Assembly: GCA_017303755.1 (NCBI GenBank)
Contig: JAFLBS010000001.1
Coordinates: 248,001-312,000, forward strand
DNA from: Flavobacteriales bacterium
GTDB taxonomy: Bacteria > Bacteroidota > Bacteroidia > Flavobacteriales > Flavobacteriaceae
Length of the DNA: 64,000 nt
Direction of reading: 5' to 3'
Shown one piece after another: positions 44,579-52,926 of this stretch (positions are counted from its first letter, which is position 1; each line of letters starts with the position of its first letter). The notes under the pieces were generated by a model that saw only the letters and a list, made by a program, of their open reading frames with translations, was not told the DNA's origin and searched no databases. Both the position numbers and the translations under genes were made by a program.

Positions 44579-45091
44579 TTATTCTGAAATTGATTTAGAA
44601 TTATTTTTAATAGCATCTCCGTAATTAGAAACACTTCCTGAACCCATTATTTCGCTATTGATTTCTCCATCGCAATTTACAACCACTTCACCTCCATTTT
44701 TTATAATAATATCAGTTTTGTATGATTTAAAGAACTGACCCTGAAATTTAGAATCGTTATCTATGCTAATTTTCAATTTTTGGGTTTCGTTGAATCCGAA
44801 TGACGCTTTACTTCCTTTTGACAATTGACAATTAAATTTAGCATCACTCACACAATCGTCATCAATTATAACTGATGTATTGTTAATAAGTTCAATTGAC
44901 TTTAAGTCATTGGTTCCGATTACAATTGTTTTACAATCATTGTTGTATATTGACAGTGTTTGTTTAAGCAGAGTATAATTAAGTTTTTCAACATCTATAC
45001 AAGAGATAAAAGGAGCTTCAGAGTTGACAATGCTAATACTACACATACCATTCACTTTTAAATTGTAGAATTTTTCGATATTTTTTTCCAT
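44579..45091 (-). CDS. Repeat-rich DUF2807-like protein, last gene of the RiPP operon
   Basis: 170 residues without a signal peptide or transmembrane segment. The sequence is made of short alternating beta-type repeats rich in Asn, Ser and Ile (NDCKTIVIGTNDLKSIELINN, DSKFQGQFFKSYKTDIIIKN, GGEVVVNCDGEINSEIMGSGS), similar in style to the head domain of DUF2807 adhesin-like proteins, though those are usually exported. It begins 6 nt after the adaptor gene, so it is co-transcribed. Possible roles are immunity, scaffold or peptide binding; none can be shown from sequence. Confidence 0.6.
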   Translation of the reverse strand: MEKNIEKFYNLKVNGMCSISIVNSEAPFISCIDVEKLNYTLLKQTLSIYNNDCKTIVIGTNDLKSIELINNTSVIIDDDCVSDAKFNCQLSKGSKASFGFNETQKLKISIDNDSKFQGQFFKSYKTDIIIKNGGEVVVNCDGEINSEIMGSGSVSNYGDAIKNNSKSISE

Positions 45092-45097
45092 ATTCTT

Positions 45098-45583
45098 TTA
45101 TTTAAAAAGTTGTCTAAATAATGATTCTTCTTGAATTAATATTTTGGCTTTTCCTTTATAAAAAGGTTTTACCTGAATTTCTTTATTCATATTTGTAATG
45201 ACCTGAAATTTTATCTCTGCATGAACTTCAAATTCAGAACTTGATGAAGTTGGTTGGTCTATTGATGAAATTTCAGCATCTATTGAACCAAATGAGTTTT
45301 CTGGAAAGCTGACTAAAGACACCTTGATTTTGCTCTTTTCCTTTATTTTAGTGATCAGTTCTTGAGGAATCTTACATTTGAAAACAAGAGTGTTTTTTTT
45401 GTCAGAAGGATAAACCATTCCATCACTTTGATAATAAACAGGATAATTAACTTGCGTACTCGTCCAAAGAATCAGCAGAAAAACCAATAGTAAAATTACA
45501 CTACCAAATCTTATATACCATTTGGGTATGTTTCTCAATATTTCATGAGTCTGATTATTTATATTGTCAAAATTTATTGGCAT
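45098..45583 (-). CDS. Very short HlyD-like membrane fusion protein
   Basis: 161 residues against 350-450 for normal HlyD-type adaptors. One transmembrane helix (about 26-43, FGSVILLLVFLLILW) after a cytoplasmic start (NQTHEILRNIPKWYIRFG), then a single beta domain with the adaptor-like end VKPFYKGKAKILIQEESLFRQLF. The lipoyl domain and long coiled-coil hairpin that reach TolC are missing, while the N- and C-terminal parts are preserved. It lies 5 nt downstream of the ABC exporter gene and surely works with it. Confidence 0.7.
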   Translation of the reverse strand: MPINFDNINNQTHEILRNIPKWYIRFGSVILLLVFLLILWTSTQVNYPVYYQSDGMVYPSDKKNTLVFKCKIPQELITKIKEKSKIKVSLVSFPENSFGSIDAEISSIDQPTSSSSEFEVHAEIKFQVITNMNKEIQVKPFYKGKAKILIQEESLFRQLFK

Positions 45584-45588
45584 ACTAT

Positions 45589-47835
45589 TTATTTTTCAAG
45601 TTCTAATTGATTTTTTACTAAATTATAGTAAGCACCTTTTTTTGCTACTAGTGATTTGTGATTTCCTTTTTCAATTATTTCGCCTTTATCAAGAACTATT
45701 ATCTGATCTGCATTTTTAACTGTACTAAGTCTGTGGGCAATTGTTACAACCGTTTTACCGTTAAAAAAAGAATCTAAATTTTCCATGATAATTTTTTCAT
45801 TATTAGCATCTAAAGAGCTTGTTGCTTCGTCAAAAAATAGATAATTTGGATTTTTATATACTGCTCTTGAAATTAAAAGTCGTTGAATTTGACCGCCACT
45901 CAAACCACCGCCATTAGCGCCGAGTAAAGTCCCTAAACCAGATGGAAGACCTTTAATATAATCTGTAATATTAGCAACCTCAATTGATTTATATAATTGT
46001 TCTTTATTAATTTCATTACCATCTACGGCAATATTTCTGGCAATAGTATTAGCAAAAATGTATCCGTCTTGCATAACTGTACCGCATTGTTTTCTCCAAT
46101 ATTTACTATCTATACTATTGATGTCATTCAGACCTATTTTTATATTTCCCTCAAGTGGCTGATAAAACTTGAGTAATAATTTAAGTAGTGTTGTTTTTCC
46201 GCTTCCACTAGTTCCGACAATAGCGGTTATTTTGCCTTTGGGTATTATTAAGTCAATGTTTTTTAATACTGTAGGAGAATGTGGCCCACCGTATTTGAAA
46301 GAAACATTATCCAATACTATATCATCGTGAATATCAGTGTTTAGCGGATTAAACTCAAAATCTCCCATTTGAAACTCTTCCTCAGACTCTTTTGAATGAA
46401 TCTCTCTTAAGCGTTCGGTACTTATTTTTGCATCTTGCAATGAACGGAAGAAATTGATGAGTTGTCTTAGAGGTTCATTAGTTTGTCCGATTATGTATGA
46501 TATACTTAGCATCATACCAATTGTTATGTTTCCATTAATAACTTCAACAGTAGCGATATAGGATATTATTATATTTTTTAATTGAGTGATAAAATTGAAC
46601 CCAATTCTTTGATACTGATCCAACAAAAGGCTTTTGGTATTAATTTTAAACAATTTTGCTTGAATTCGTTCCCAATCCCAACGTTTAGATAGTTCACTGT
46701 TGTTCAGTTTGATTTCTTGCATTCCGGCAACAATTTCCATGATACTATCTTGATTGTCTCTTAGACTTTGAAATCGTTTATAATCTAAGTTCTTTCTTTT
46801 TTTCAAAAACAAGACTACCCAAATACAAGATAAGACACTGAGAGAGAAAAAAACGGCGAATATTTTCCAGTTGTAGATTGTTAAGACAACTGAAAAAACA
46901 ATAATATTAATTATTGAAAAAACAGAGATTAAAGCTGTACTTGTTAAGAAATTTTCAATTCTATAATGGTCATTGATTCGTTGAGTTATATCTCCGGTTG
47001 TTCTTGAATCATAAAATTTTACTGGAAGTTTCATTAATTTTACGAGAAAATCTGAGATAATTGCCAGTGAAATTCTTGTGTTTACGTGTAATAATATCCA
47101 ATTCCTAATTAACTCAACAGCTGTTTCACCTATGAATAGTACAAGTTGTGACAGAAGAATTAGAAGAACAATATTTAAATTTTTATTGGCAACTCCATTG
47201 TCTATGAGATTTTGCATCAAATAAGGAAAAAGCAATGAGATGCCACTTCCAATCAACATTCCTATAAAAAGTTGAATAAAATATTTTTTATAGGGTTTTA
47301 TGTATTTGATTAGAAACAAAAGCCCTTTATTCTCTTCATTAGTCTTGTCTTCAATCTCTTCATCCTCTTTGTAAAAATCTTCGGTTGGAACCAACATTAA
47401 TGCAATTCCCTTATCAGTATTGTTAGTTTGCCAACTTTTTATAAAGCTTTCTTTATCAATTTCTATTAAATCATGAGCTGGATCGGCAATTGAAAACTTA
47501 TATTCTTTTTTTCGGGAGAAGAGCGAACTTGTTTTTTTAATTTTATGTAAAACTACAAAGTGATTTTGATTCCAATGCAATATTGCTGGAAGAGGACAAT
47601 CTTCAATTAGTTGTTCGATTGTGATTTGAACCATCATAGATTTGAGTCCAATCCTCTCACAAGCTTCGCTCATATCAAGAAGACTTACACCTTGTTTTCC
47701 AATAAAAGAGATTTGTCTCAAATAGTCCAAATCGAAATCTCTTCCATAATAATTGCAAATCATTCTTATACAGGCTGGACCACAATCCATTCTATCATAC
47801 TGAAAGTGATATGGAAATTTCGAATTGATACTCAT
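45589..47835 (-). CDS. Peptidase-containing ABC exporter (C39 bacteriocin type)
   Basis: 748 residues in three parts. The N-terminal C39 cysteine peptidase (1-140) has catalytic Cys18 in RMDCGPACIRM, the His region LHWNQNHFVVLHK and Asp in IADPAHD. A six-helix transmembrane domain follows (about 180-460). The ATPase domain (500-748) has Walker A GTSGSGKTT, signature LSGGQIQRLLIS, Walker B YLFFDEATSSLD and H-loop IAHRLS. C39 exporters cut after a Gly-Gly leader while exporting the peptide; the two peptides encoded upstream have exactly such leaders. Confidence 0.95.
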   Translation of the reverse strand: MSINSKFPYHFQYDRMDCGPACIRMICNYYGRDFDLDYLRQISFIGKQGVSLLDMSEACERIGLKSMMVQITIEQLIEDCPLPAILHWNQNHFVVLHKIKKTSSLFSRKKEYKFSIADPAHDLIEIDKESFIKSWQTNNTDKGIALMLVPTEDFYKEDEEIEDKTNEENKGLLFLIKYIKPYKKYFIQLFIGMLIGSGISLLFPYLMQNLIDNGVANKNLNIVLLILLSQLVLFIGETAVELIRNWILLHVNTRISLAIISDFLVKLMKLPVKFYDSRTTGDITQRINDHYRIENFLTSTALISVFSIINIIVFSVVLTIYNWKIFAVFFSLSVLSCIWVVLFLKKRKNLDYKRFQSLRDNQDSIMEIVAGMQEIKLNNSELSKRWDWERIQAKLFKINTKSLLLDQYQRIGFNFITQLKNIIISYIATVEVINGNITIGMMLSISYIIGQTNEPLRQLINFFRSLQDAKISTERLREIHSKESEEEFQMGDFEFNPLNTDIHDDIVLDNVSFKYGGPHSPTVLKNIDLIIPKGKITAIVGTSGSGKTTLLKLLLKFYQPLEGNIKIGLNDINSIDSKYWRKQCGTVMQDGYIFANTIARNIAVDGNEINKEQLYKSIEVANITDYIKGLPSGLGTLLGANGGGLSGGQIQRLLISRAVYKNPNYLFFDEATSSLDANNEKIIMENLDSFFNGKTVVTIAHRLSTVKNADQIIVLDKGEIIEKGNHKSLVAKKGAYYNLVKNQLELEK

Positions 47836-47847
47836 TTACTCTAATTT

Positions 47848-49113
47848 TTATTTTTTAAAACTCTCTAATTCAATTGCATAATCTGGTTCTTCCATTTGTA
47901 ACATTTCATCTTCAATCATCTGAAGTGCTTCATGATAGGTGATTTTTTCAACTTCCATTTCTTTTATGAATTCTTCAGGTAATTCATTGATAACTGTATT
48001 TTGAATATGAGTAATTAGTTTTAATAAGTCGTTGCAGTAAACTGAAGGATTGTTGAATCCATTTTTACTACTGTATCTATGAGGAATATATCCGCCACCA
48101 CACACTTCTTTTACTGGGCATGCAAGACATTTTTTTGCTACTTTGATATGACTGTAATGATACATTTTGGCCAAGTCAGTTTGCATTGCATTATTAAATG
48201 AATGAGTAGCCACGTTGGCTCCAGCCTTTGTAAATCCGTCGCCACAGGCTTTTAGCACGTCTACAGCTTCAATTTCTCCATCAGTTTCAATAACTAATAA
48301 TTCATTTTTTTCAGAACCCAGATGGTCAAAACTAATATCATTACCAAGTATTAATCCTGTTATGAATTCGAATATCCTAACTCTTAGTCTACCATCATTC
48401 TCTTTAAACCAAACATCAAACATTTTGATTAGCCAATCGGCATAGGGATGATCACTATTTTCATAATGTTTTGCTGGAGGTGGATTGTCATAGGTATAAT
48501 CTGGCAATAATATATCAATACTAGTAATTCCAAGCATTTTAAACTGGTTGTAAATTTCAACTGGATCAGAATCAATATTTAAAACACAAAGTACACCTGG
48601 CTTTCTGATAAGATGTTCTGATTCCTGAGCTATTTTTAGTCCTTTAATAACATCATCATAGGTACCGTTACCTTTAAAATCTAATCGGTACATATCATGT
48701 GCTTCTTTGGTTCCGTCTAAGCTTATACCAATATCAAAATCTAATTCTGCTAGCGTTTTGCACCATTCTTCATTGATCATCATTCCGTTGGTTTGAACTG
48801 AAAATGAAGGTGTAACTTCTGGCATTAATATTTCATTTGCCTTAGCAACAATCATTCTAAAAAAATCCTGCCCTGCCAAGAGAGGTTCACCACCATGTAA
48901 TGAAAAAACATATCTATTAATTCCGTTTTCTATACAATGCTCTCGCACTCTGTTCATCATTTCGACAACAGTCTTTTCACTCATTTTTTTGGGTAACTTC
49001 AAATATGAGTTATCACCCAAGTTATACATATAACAATAAGTACAGTTAATATTGCATCTACCGGTAATTTTTACAACTACCATATAACATTTTAAGTTTT
49101 CATTTGTATCCAT
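47848..49113 (-). CDS. Radical SAM/SPASM peptide maturase, FxsB-like
   Basis: 421 residues. The radical SAM cluster motif is CNINCTYC (Cys20, 24, 27) followed by YMYNLGD. The barrel has FSLHGGEPLLAG, FSVQTNGMMINEEW and DIGISLDGTKEAHD. The C-terminal SPASM region with auxiliary-cluster cysteines (about 329, 332, 338 and 360) reads CLACPVKEVCGGGYIPHRYS then NPSVYC, closely resembling FxsB-type maturases as I remember them. Those enzymes form three-residue cyclophane links in their peptides. It is placed between the precursor genes and the exporter, 12 nt from the exporter. Confidence 0.92.
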   Translation of the reverse strand: MDTNENLKCYMVVVKITGRCNINCTYCYMYNLGDNSYLKLPKKMSEKTVVEMMNRVREHCIENGINRYVFSLHGGEPLLAGQDFFRMIVAKANEILMPEVTPSFSVQTNGMMINEEWCKTLAELDFDIGISLDGTKEAHDMYRLDFKGNGTYDDVIKGLKIAQESEHLIRKPGVLCVLNIDSDPVEIYNQFKMLGITSIDILLPDYTYDNPPPAKHYENSDHPYADWLIKMFDVWFKENDGRLRVRIFEFITGLILGNDISFDHLGSEKNELLVIETDGEIEAVDVLKACGDGFTKAGANVATHSFNNAMQTDLAKMYHYSHIKVAKKCLACPVKEVCGGGYIPHRYSSKNGFNNPSVYCNDLLKLITHIQNTVINELPEEFIKEMEVEKITYHEALQMIEDEMLQMEEPDYAIELESFKK

Positions 49114-49137
49114 CTGTTTTCTGTTTAAAATTGTTAA

Positions 49138-49170
49138 TAATGCCGTTGCCTTTGAAAAACAACGGCATTA
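49138..49170 (-). promoter_or_regulatory. Hairpin between the precursor genes and the maturase
   Basis: A perfect 11-bp stem (TAATGCCGTTG / CAACGGCATTA) with an 11-nt loop in the 70-nt gap. There is no clean T run after it, so it looks more like an attenuator or RNA-stability element than a full terminator; it would let the peptide genes be expressed above the enzymes. Confidence 0.65.
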
Positions 49171-49183
49171 ATTTGAACCGCAG

Positions 49184-49372
49184 TTATCTTGTAGATTGAC
49201 TGTGAGTTTGGCTGTGTCCTGAACCAGATTGACTATGAGTTTGGCTATGTGGTTTTAAACCTCCTAGCACATTCTCACCCATGTCTTTAATTGCAGAATT
49301 TTCTAACTTCTCGAAAGCGTTAGGCATTCCTTTCAATTTTTCTGGATCAAGTCTAAAGTTTTTCTTACTCAT
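49184..49372 (-). CDS. RiPP precursor peptide B (His-Ser-Gln repeat core)
   Basis: 62 residues. The leader (1-38) includes AFEKLENSA and ends in GENVLGG, a double-glycine cleavage site (GG at 37-38). The 24-residue core holds four HSQ triplets, at residues 42, 46, 53 and 57, set in two HSQTHSQS blocks split by a Gly/Ser spacer. Leader residues KLENSA and ENV(L/I)GG are shared with precursor A. It is the substrate expected for the adjacent maturase and C39 exporter. It lies 81 nt after precursor A. Confidence 0.85.
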   Translation of the reverse strand: MSKKNFRLDPEKLKGMPNAFEKLENSAIKDMGENVLGGLKPHSQTHSQSGSGHSQTHSQSTR

Positions 49373-49453
49373 GATTGAAAAATTTTATTGTTACTACTAT
49401 GCATTCAACACCAAGCCATGAAAGCCCTTGGCTAATAGGTATCAAACAGAAAT

Positions 49454-49660
49454 CTAGTTTCTAGTTTGACTGTGAGTTTGGCTATGACCTGACTGACTGT
49501 GCGTTTGTCCATGACCTCCACTTTCACTGAAAGTTTGTCCGTGAACTCTCGCTCCTCCAATCACGTTTTCAACCACTCCACTTAGTGCTGAATTTTCAAG
49601 TTTTTGAAAAGCATCTTTGAGCTTTTCTTGACTCTCCTGATTAAATCGAAATTTTTTCAT
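49454..49660 (-). CDS. RiPP precursor peptide A (His/Phe-Gly/Ser-Gln/Glu repeat core)
   Basis: 68 residues. The leader (1-36) contains AFQKLENSA and ends ENVIGG (GG at 35-36). The 32-residue core has six triplets: HGQ at 40, FSE at 44, HGQ at 50, HSQ at 54, 59 and 63. One triplet replaces His with Phe and Gln with Glu, which shows that the pattern is aromatic-small-Gln/Glu rather than a plain His repeat. Such aromatic-x-polar triplets are the known target pattern of cyclophane-forming radical SAM enzymes. It is the first peptide gene, 108 nt after the receptor gene. Confidence 0.87.
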   Translation of the reverse strand: MKKFRFNQESQEKLKDAFQKLENSALSGVVENVIGGARVHGQTFSESGGHGQTHSQSGHSQTHSQTRN

Positions 49661-49768
49661 CGTTTTAATTGTTTAAATGTTAATACTTATTTAGAAATAG
49701 GTCGACACTATTTTTCTGTAATCAAAAGATCATTTTATGAAAAGTAAAATTGTTGACGCTTGAAAGAT

Positions 49769-52159
49769 TTAGATTCTCTTTCTCTCTGATTCATTACCAC
49801 TATTTCTGTCTCTTGTTTTATCTACTTTATTTTTCGAGAATTTATAAGACAGGCTGAAAGTGACTATTCTACTGTCATTCCTTTCGATAAATCCGTTGTT
49901 TTGATCCAGATAATCAACATCAATTTTGTAAAAAGTTCTATAGAAAATGTCGTTTACATTTAAAGAAACGTTGAGTTTATTTTTGTAGAAACTTTTCCTA
50001 ATACCTGCTGACAAATCAAAAGTGCTTCCGATTTCATATATTCCTTGAACGGACTTAGTAGCATATTTTAAAGACAATTCGCTTTTAAAAGTTTTATCTT
50101 TTGAGAGGACAAAAAAGTTGGATAAAGAAGTATAGAACCAAGGCGTTTCATTATTGAAGGTTGAACCTAAATAAGCCGAAGCTTCTTTTCGCATAGCAAA
50201 CTGAGAAAACAAACTTCCTTCATACCATTTTTTATAGGAAAATGAGGCAATAACGTGAAATCCGTAGTTAATACTTTTATCGAGATTTACTTGATTGTTT
50301 ACCAATGTGTTTGTGTTATTATCTTGTTCTGTTATATTGGTAAACACATCATCAACATGAGTATAGTACAGTGTAAAAAAGTATTTCGATTTTAAACTGT
50401 AAAGCAACTCAATGTTGTGTGTAAACGAAGGGTTTAAAAATGGATTTCCTTGCAAATAAGTGTTGGGTGTAGTATAAAAACGGAATGGATTCAATCTCCA
50501 ATAGTCAGGTCTAGAAATTCTTTTTCCGTAATTTAGATTGATTTTGTTGGCATCGTTTATTTGATATTGCAAATAGATTGTTGGGAAAAACTTAAAATAA
50601 TCTCTTTCTGTTGTTTGGTTATTTGTTTGAGAGTATCCTTCTGTTAGTGTGTATTCGCCACGAAGTCCAACTTCATAATCAATTAATTTAAACAATGTAG
50701 AATAATAGCTAAAGTACAATGCGTGATTATTCTCTTTGTAGGTGAAAATATTTGATTTGTTTTGATCAATAATTAAATTATTATTCACGATATCCCAAAA
50801 CTTCAAATCATTGTCGGTATTGATGTAACTGTATTTGTAGCCTGTATCAAACCCTGACTGATCGTTTATTGGGTTAGAATAATCTGACTTAAATGAATTA
50901 ATTGTGATTTCTTGGTTGGAATTATTAAGTGTATTAAATATTTCATTAGAAAAAACAGCGTCTGGTGAGTACGAATTTGAGAGAATATTTTGATCTCCAC
51001 CCGATTTAAAAATTGTTTTATCAATGTCAAAACTCAAGTATTTTCCTAATGAGTCAATTACTCTTTTATAGTTAAGGTTGAATGAATTGAGGTTTCTGTT
51101 GGGTTCATTTAAATTTTGGGTAACAATGGTTGAATCTAAAATTTGATTGGAATAAATTTCAGCATTGATTATTCTATTTGCTCTTGACCTTCCTGTAGAA
51201 CCATCGTATTGAAAACTAATTAAATCTTTATTTGAGAGATCATAATCAAGTACAAATTTGTAATTATGGCTTTTACTTCTATTGATGCGCTCATGATGTA
51301 AGAGCCAATTACTTGTATTAGAATTAGTGTTATAATTTATATATTCTTCTTCCAACATCAGGTTTTTTGAAAAATCGTTAGAATATTGCGCATTTATTCT
51401 AGCTTTTTTTTCAGTTGTATTTACTGTAATACCTGAACCAAATTTAGGAAAAGTGCTTTGTCTGTAATTTGATCGAACAAGCACATCGTAACCCAAAATC
51501 GATTTCTTTTTTGTAATGATATCAATTACTGCGGCACCTTCAGCGTCAAATTTTGCGGGTGGATTTGTGTACACTTCAATTTTTACGATGTCTTCTGCAG
51601 CTTTACCTTTAAAGAAATCGGCTAAATCATTTCCAGAAAGTTTAACAATTTTGCCATCAACATAAATTATTGCTCCTTTACCCATTGCGGTTATAAGACC
51701 ATCATTACTAACTCTGACACCGGGTGCGTTATTTAGTATATCGAAAAAATCGCGTCCATTTGAAGTGATAGAATTTTCAACATTGAAAACAAAACGATTG
51801 ACTTTTCTTTCAATCAATTTTTTATTTGGCGCTATAATTACTTCTTTAAGGATATTATTGGTATCCACTTTCAAAACACCTAAATTGGTGCTCTGGTTGA
51901 TTAGAATTTCTTGAGTTAAAAGTATGTTCCCAAGATGTCGAATTTGTAGTATACTTTTTTCGCCAGGAACTTCTAAGGTGAAATTACCATTGTTATCTGT
52001 TAATCCTACTTTAATAATTTTATTATCATCATTGAGGATAGAAACTTCAGCAAACTCGATAGGTTTGTCGTTTAAATCATGAATTACGCCAGTAACATTC
52101 AGTTGACTATAAACTGGAAGCCCTAACAATAAAATCAAAAATTTGAAGTAAAATTTCAT
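49769..52159 (-). CDS. Outer-membrane receptor-like beta-barrel protein
   Basis: 796 residues. A signal peptide (ending LPVYSQ) is followed by a CarboxypepD_reg-like domain (21-105, NVTGVIHDLNDKPIEFAEVSI), a plug-like domain (about 130-220, GRDFFDILNNAPGVRVSNDGL, AIIYVDGK, VEVYTNPPAKFDAEG-like), and a large barrel of the OMP_b-brl_3 type (DANKINLNYGKRISRPDYWRLNPF, YLQGNPFLNPSF). It resembles TonB-linked receptors but shows no obvious TonB box. Placed directly upstream of the peptides, it may export, take up or give immunity to the product. Confidence 0.88.
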   Translation of the reverse strand: MKFYFKFLILLLGLPVYSQLNVTGVIHDLNDKPIEFAEVSILNDDNKIIKVGLTDNNGNFTLEVPGEKSILQIRHLGNILLTQEILINQSTNLGVLKVDTNNILKEVIIAPNKKLIERKVNRFVFNVENSITSNGRDFFDILNNAPGVRVSNDGLITAMGKGAIIYVDGKIVKLSGNDLADFFKGKAAEDIVKIEVYTNPPAKFDAEGAAVIDIITKKKSILGYDVLVRSNYRQSTFPKFGSGITVNTTEKKARINAQYSNDFSKNLMLEEEYINYNTNSNTSNWLLHHERINRSKSHNYKFVLDYDLSNKDLISFQYDGSTGRSRANRIINAEIYSNQILDSTIVTQNLNEPNRNLNSFNLNYKRVIDSLGKYLSFDIDKTIFKSGGDQNILSNSYSPDAVFSNEIFNTLNNSNQEITINSFKSDYSNPINDQSGFDTGYKYSYINTDNDLKFWDIVNNNLIIDQNKSNIFTYKENNHALYFSYYSTLFKLIDYEVGLRGEYTLTEGYSQTNNQTTERDYFKFFPTIYLQYQINDANKINLNYGKRISRPDYWRLNPFRFYTTPNTYLQGNPFLNPSFTHNIELLYSLKSKYFFTLYYTHVDDVFTNITEQDNNTNTLVNNQVNLDKSINYGFHVIASFSYKKWYEGSLFSQFAMRKEASAYLGSTFNNETPWFYTSLSNFFVLSKDKTFKSELSLKYATKSVQGIYEIGSTFDLSAGIRKSFYKNKLNVSLNVNDIFYRTFYKIDVDYLDQNNGFIERNDSRIVTFSLSYKFSKNKVDKTRDRNSGNESERKRI

Positions 52160-52203
52160 CTAACAGAGTATTTACTTCAAATCTAAATCTATTTAAAAAC
52201 GGG

Positions 52204-52233
52204 GCATTATACTTTTACTGCCGTAATTGTTAA
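52204..52233 (-). promoter_or_regulatory. Shared 30-bp motif, copy upstream of the receptor/peptide operon
   Basis: In gene direction: TTAACAA, four bases, then GGCAGTAAAAGTATAATGC, ending 44 nt before the receptor ATG. The same two blocks at the same spacing occur at 55225-55254. A probable binding site of the adjacent response regulator or a special promoter; it contains TATAAT. Confidence 0.65.
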
Positions 52234-52257
52234 AAATTTATTTTTTTAATAAAATAA

Positions 52258-52926
52258 CTACAGAATTATACCTAAACCTCTCGAAACCTTGATGATATCT
52301 TCGTCGCTTCCGTGTTCTACATCTAAACAGGTTTTTATTCTTGACTTTCTTTTATTGATAGTATCCAAGGCTAGCGGAATGTATTCAGGAAGTTTTTTTG
52401 TTTGAACACCTTGGGCAATGAGATAGATTATTTTTTTGTCAATCTCATCAAAATAGAAATTAAGCTTTTTGAAAACATCTAAAGCATTTACAACAGTTTG
52501 CGAGTAGTAAACTTTATTATTTATAAACATTTCAAAGGCTTTATTGAGTTCTTCAAAATCAAAATCAATTTTTACTAAAACACCAATTGGGCGAATTAGA
52601 TTGATCATATTAGACAAAACAATAGGTTCAACATGTGACGTCAATATTACTATTTTGGCCTCTTTATTGATTTTTAAAATATACTTGGCCAAATCTTCAC
52701 CATTCATAAGTCCCTTTTCTTTGTATTCTGGCATACTTCTATCAATAAAAATAAAATCAAAATAATGACTATTCTCAGGTTTACTTAACACTGAATAGGC
52801 TTTTTCTATAGAATTACACAACACTGATTCAACTTCAATATTTAAAGTGTTTTGATTTAATATAGCATCGTATCCGAATAAAATAGACTCATGGTCGTCA
52901 ACCATTAAAATTTTAATTTTGCTCAT
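52258..52926 (-). CDS. LuxR-family-like response regulator of the RiPP island
   Basis: 222 residues. Receiver domain (1-135): Asp10-Asp11 (MVDDHES), phospho-acceptor Asp62 (IFIDRSMP), Thr of ILTSH, and Lys in LVKID. The C-terminal domain (about 155-215) has a LuxR-like helix-turn-helix (DEIDKKIIYLIAQGVQTKKLPEYIPLALDTINKRKSRI), which is diverged. It overlaps the kinase gene by 14 nt, so the pair is translationally coupled. The likely target is the 30-bp motif found before both operons. Confidence 0.88.
   Translation of the reverse strand: MSKIKILMVDDHESILFGYDAILNQNTLNIEVESVLCNSIEKAYSVLSKPENSHYFDFIFIDRSMPEYKEKGLMNGEDLAKYILKINKEAKIVILTSHVEPIVLSNMINLIRPIGVLVKIDFDFEELNKAFEMFINNKVYYSQTVVNALDVFKKLNFYFDEIDKKIIYLIAQGVQTKKLPEYIPLALDTINKRKSRIKTCLDVEHGSDEDIIKVSRGLGIIL

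Noticed and set aside
49184-49660. Assignment to the known His-Xaa-Ser (Hxs) system
   Set aside because: The repeat is His-Ser/Gly-Gln, one His is replaced by Phe, and no HxsC/HxsD-like second maturase or chaperone is present.
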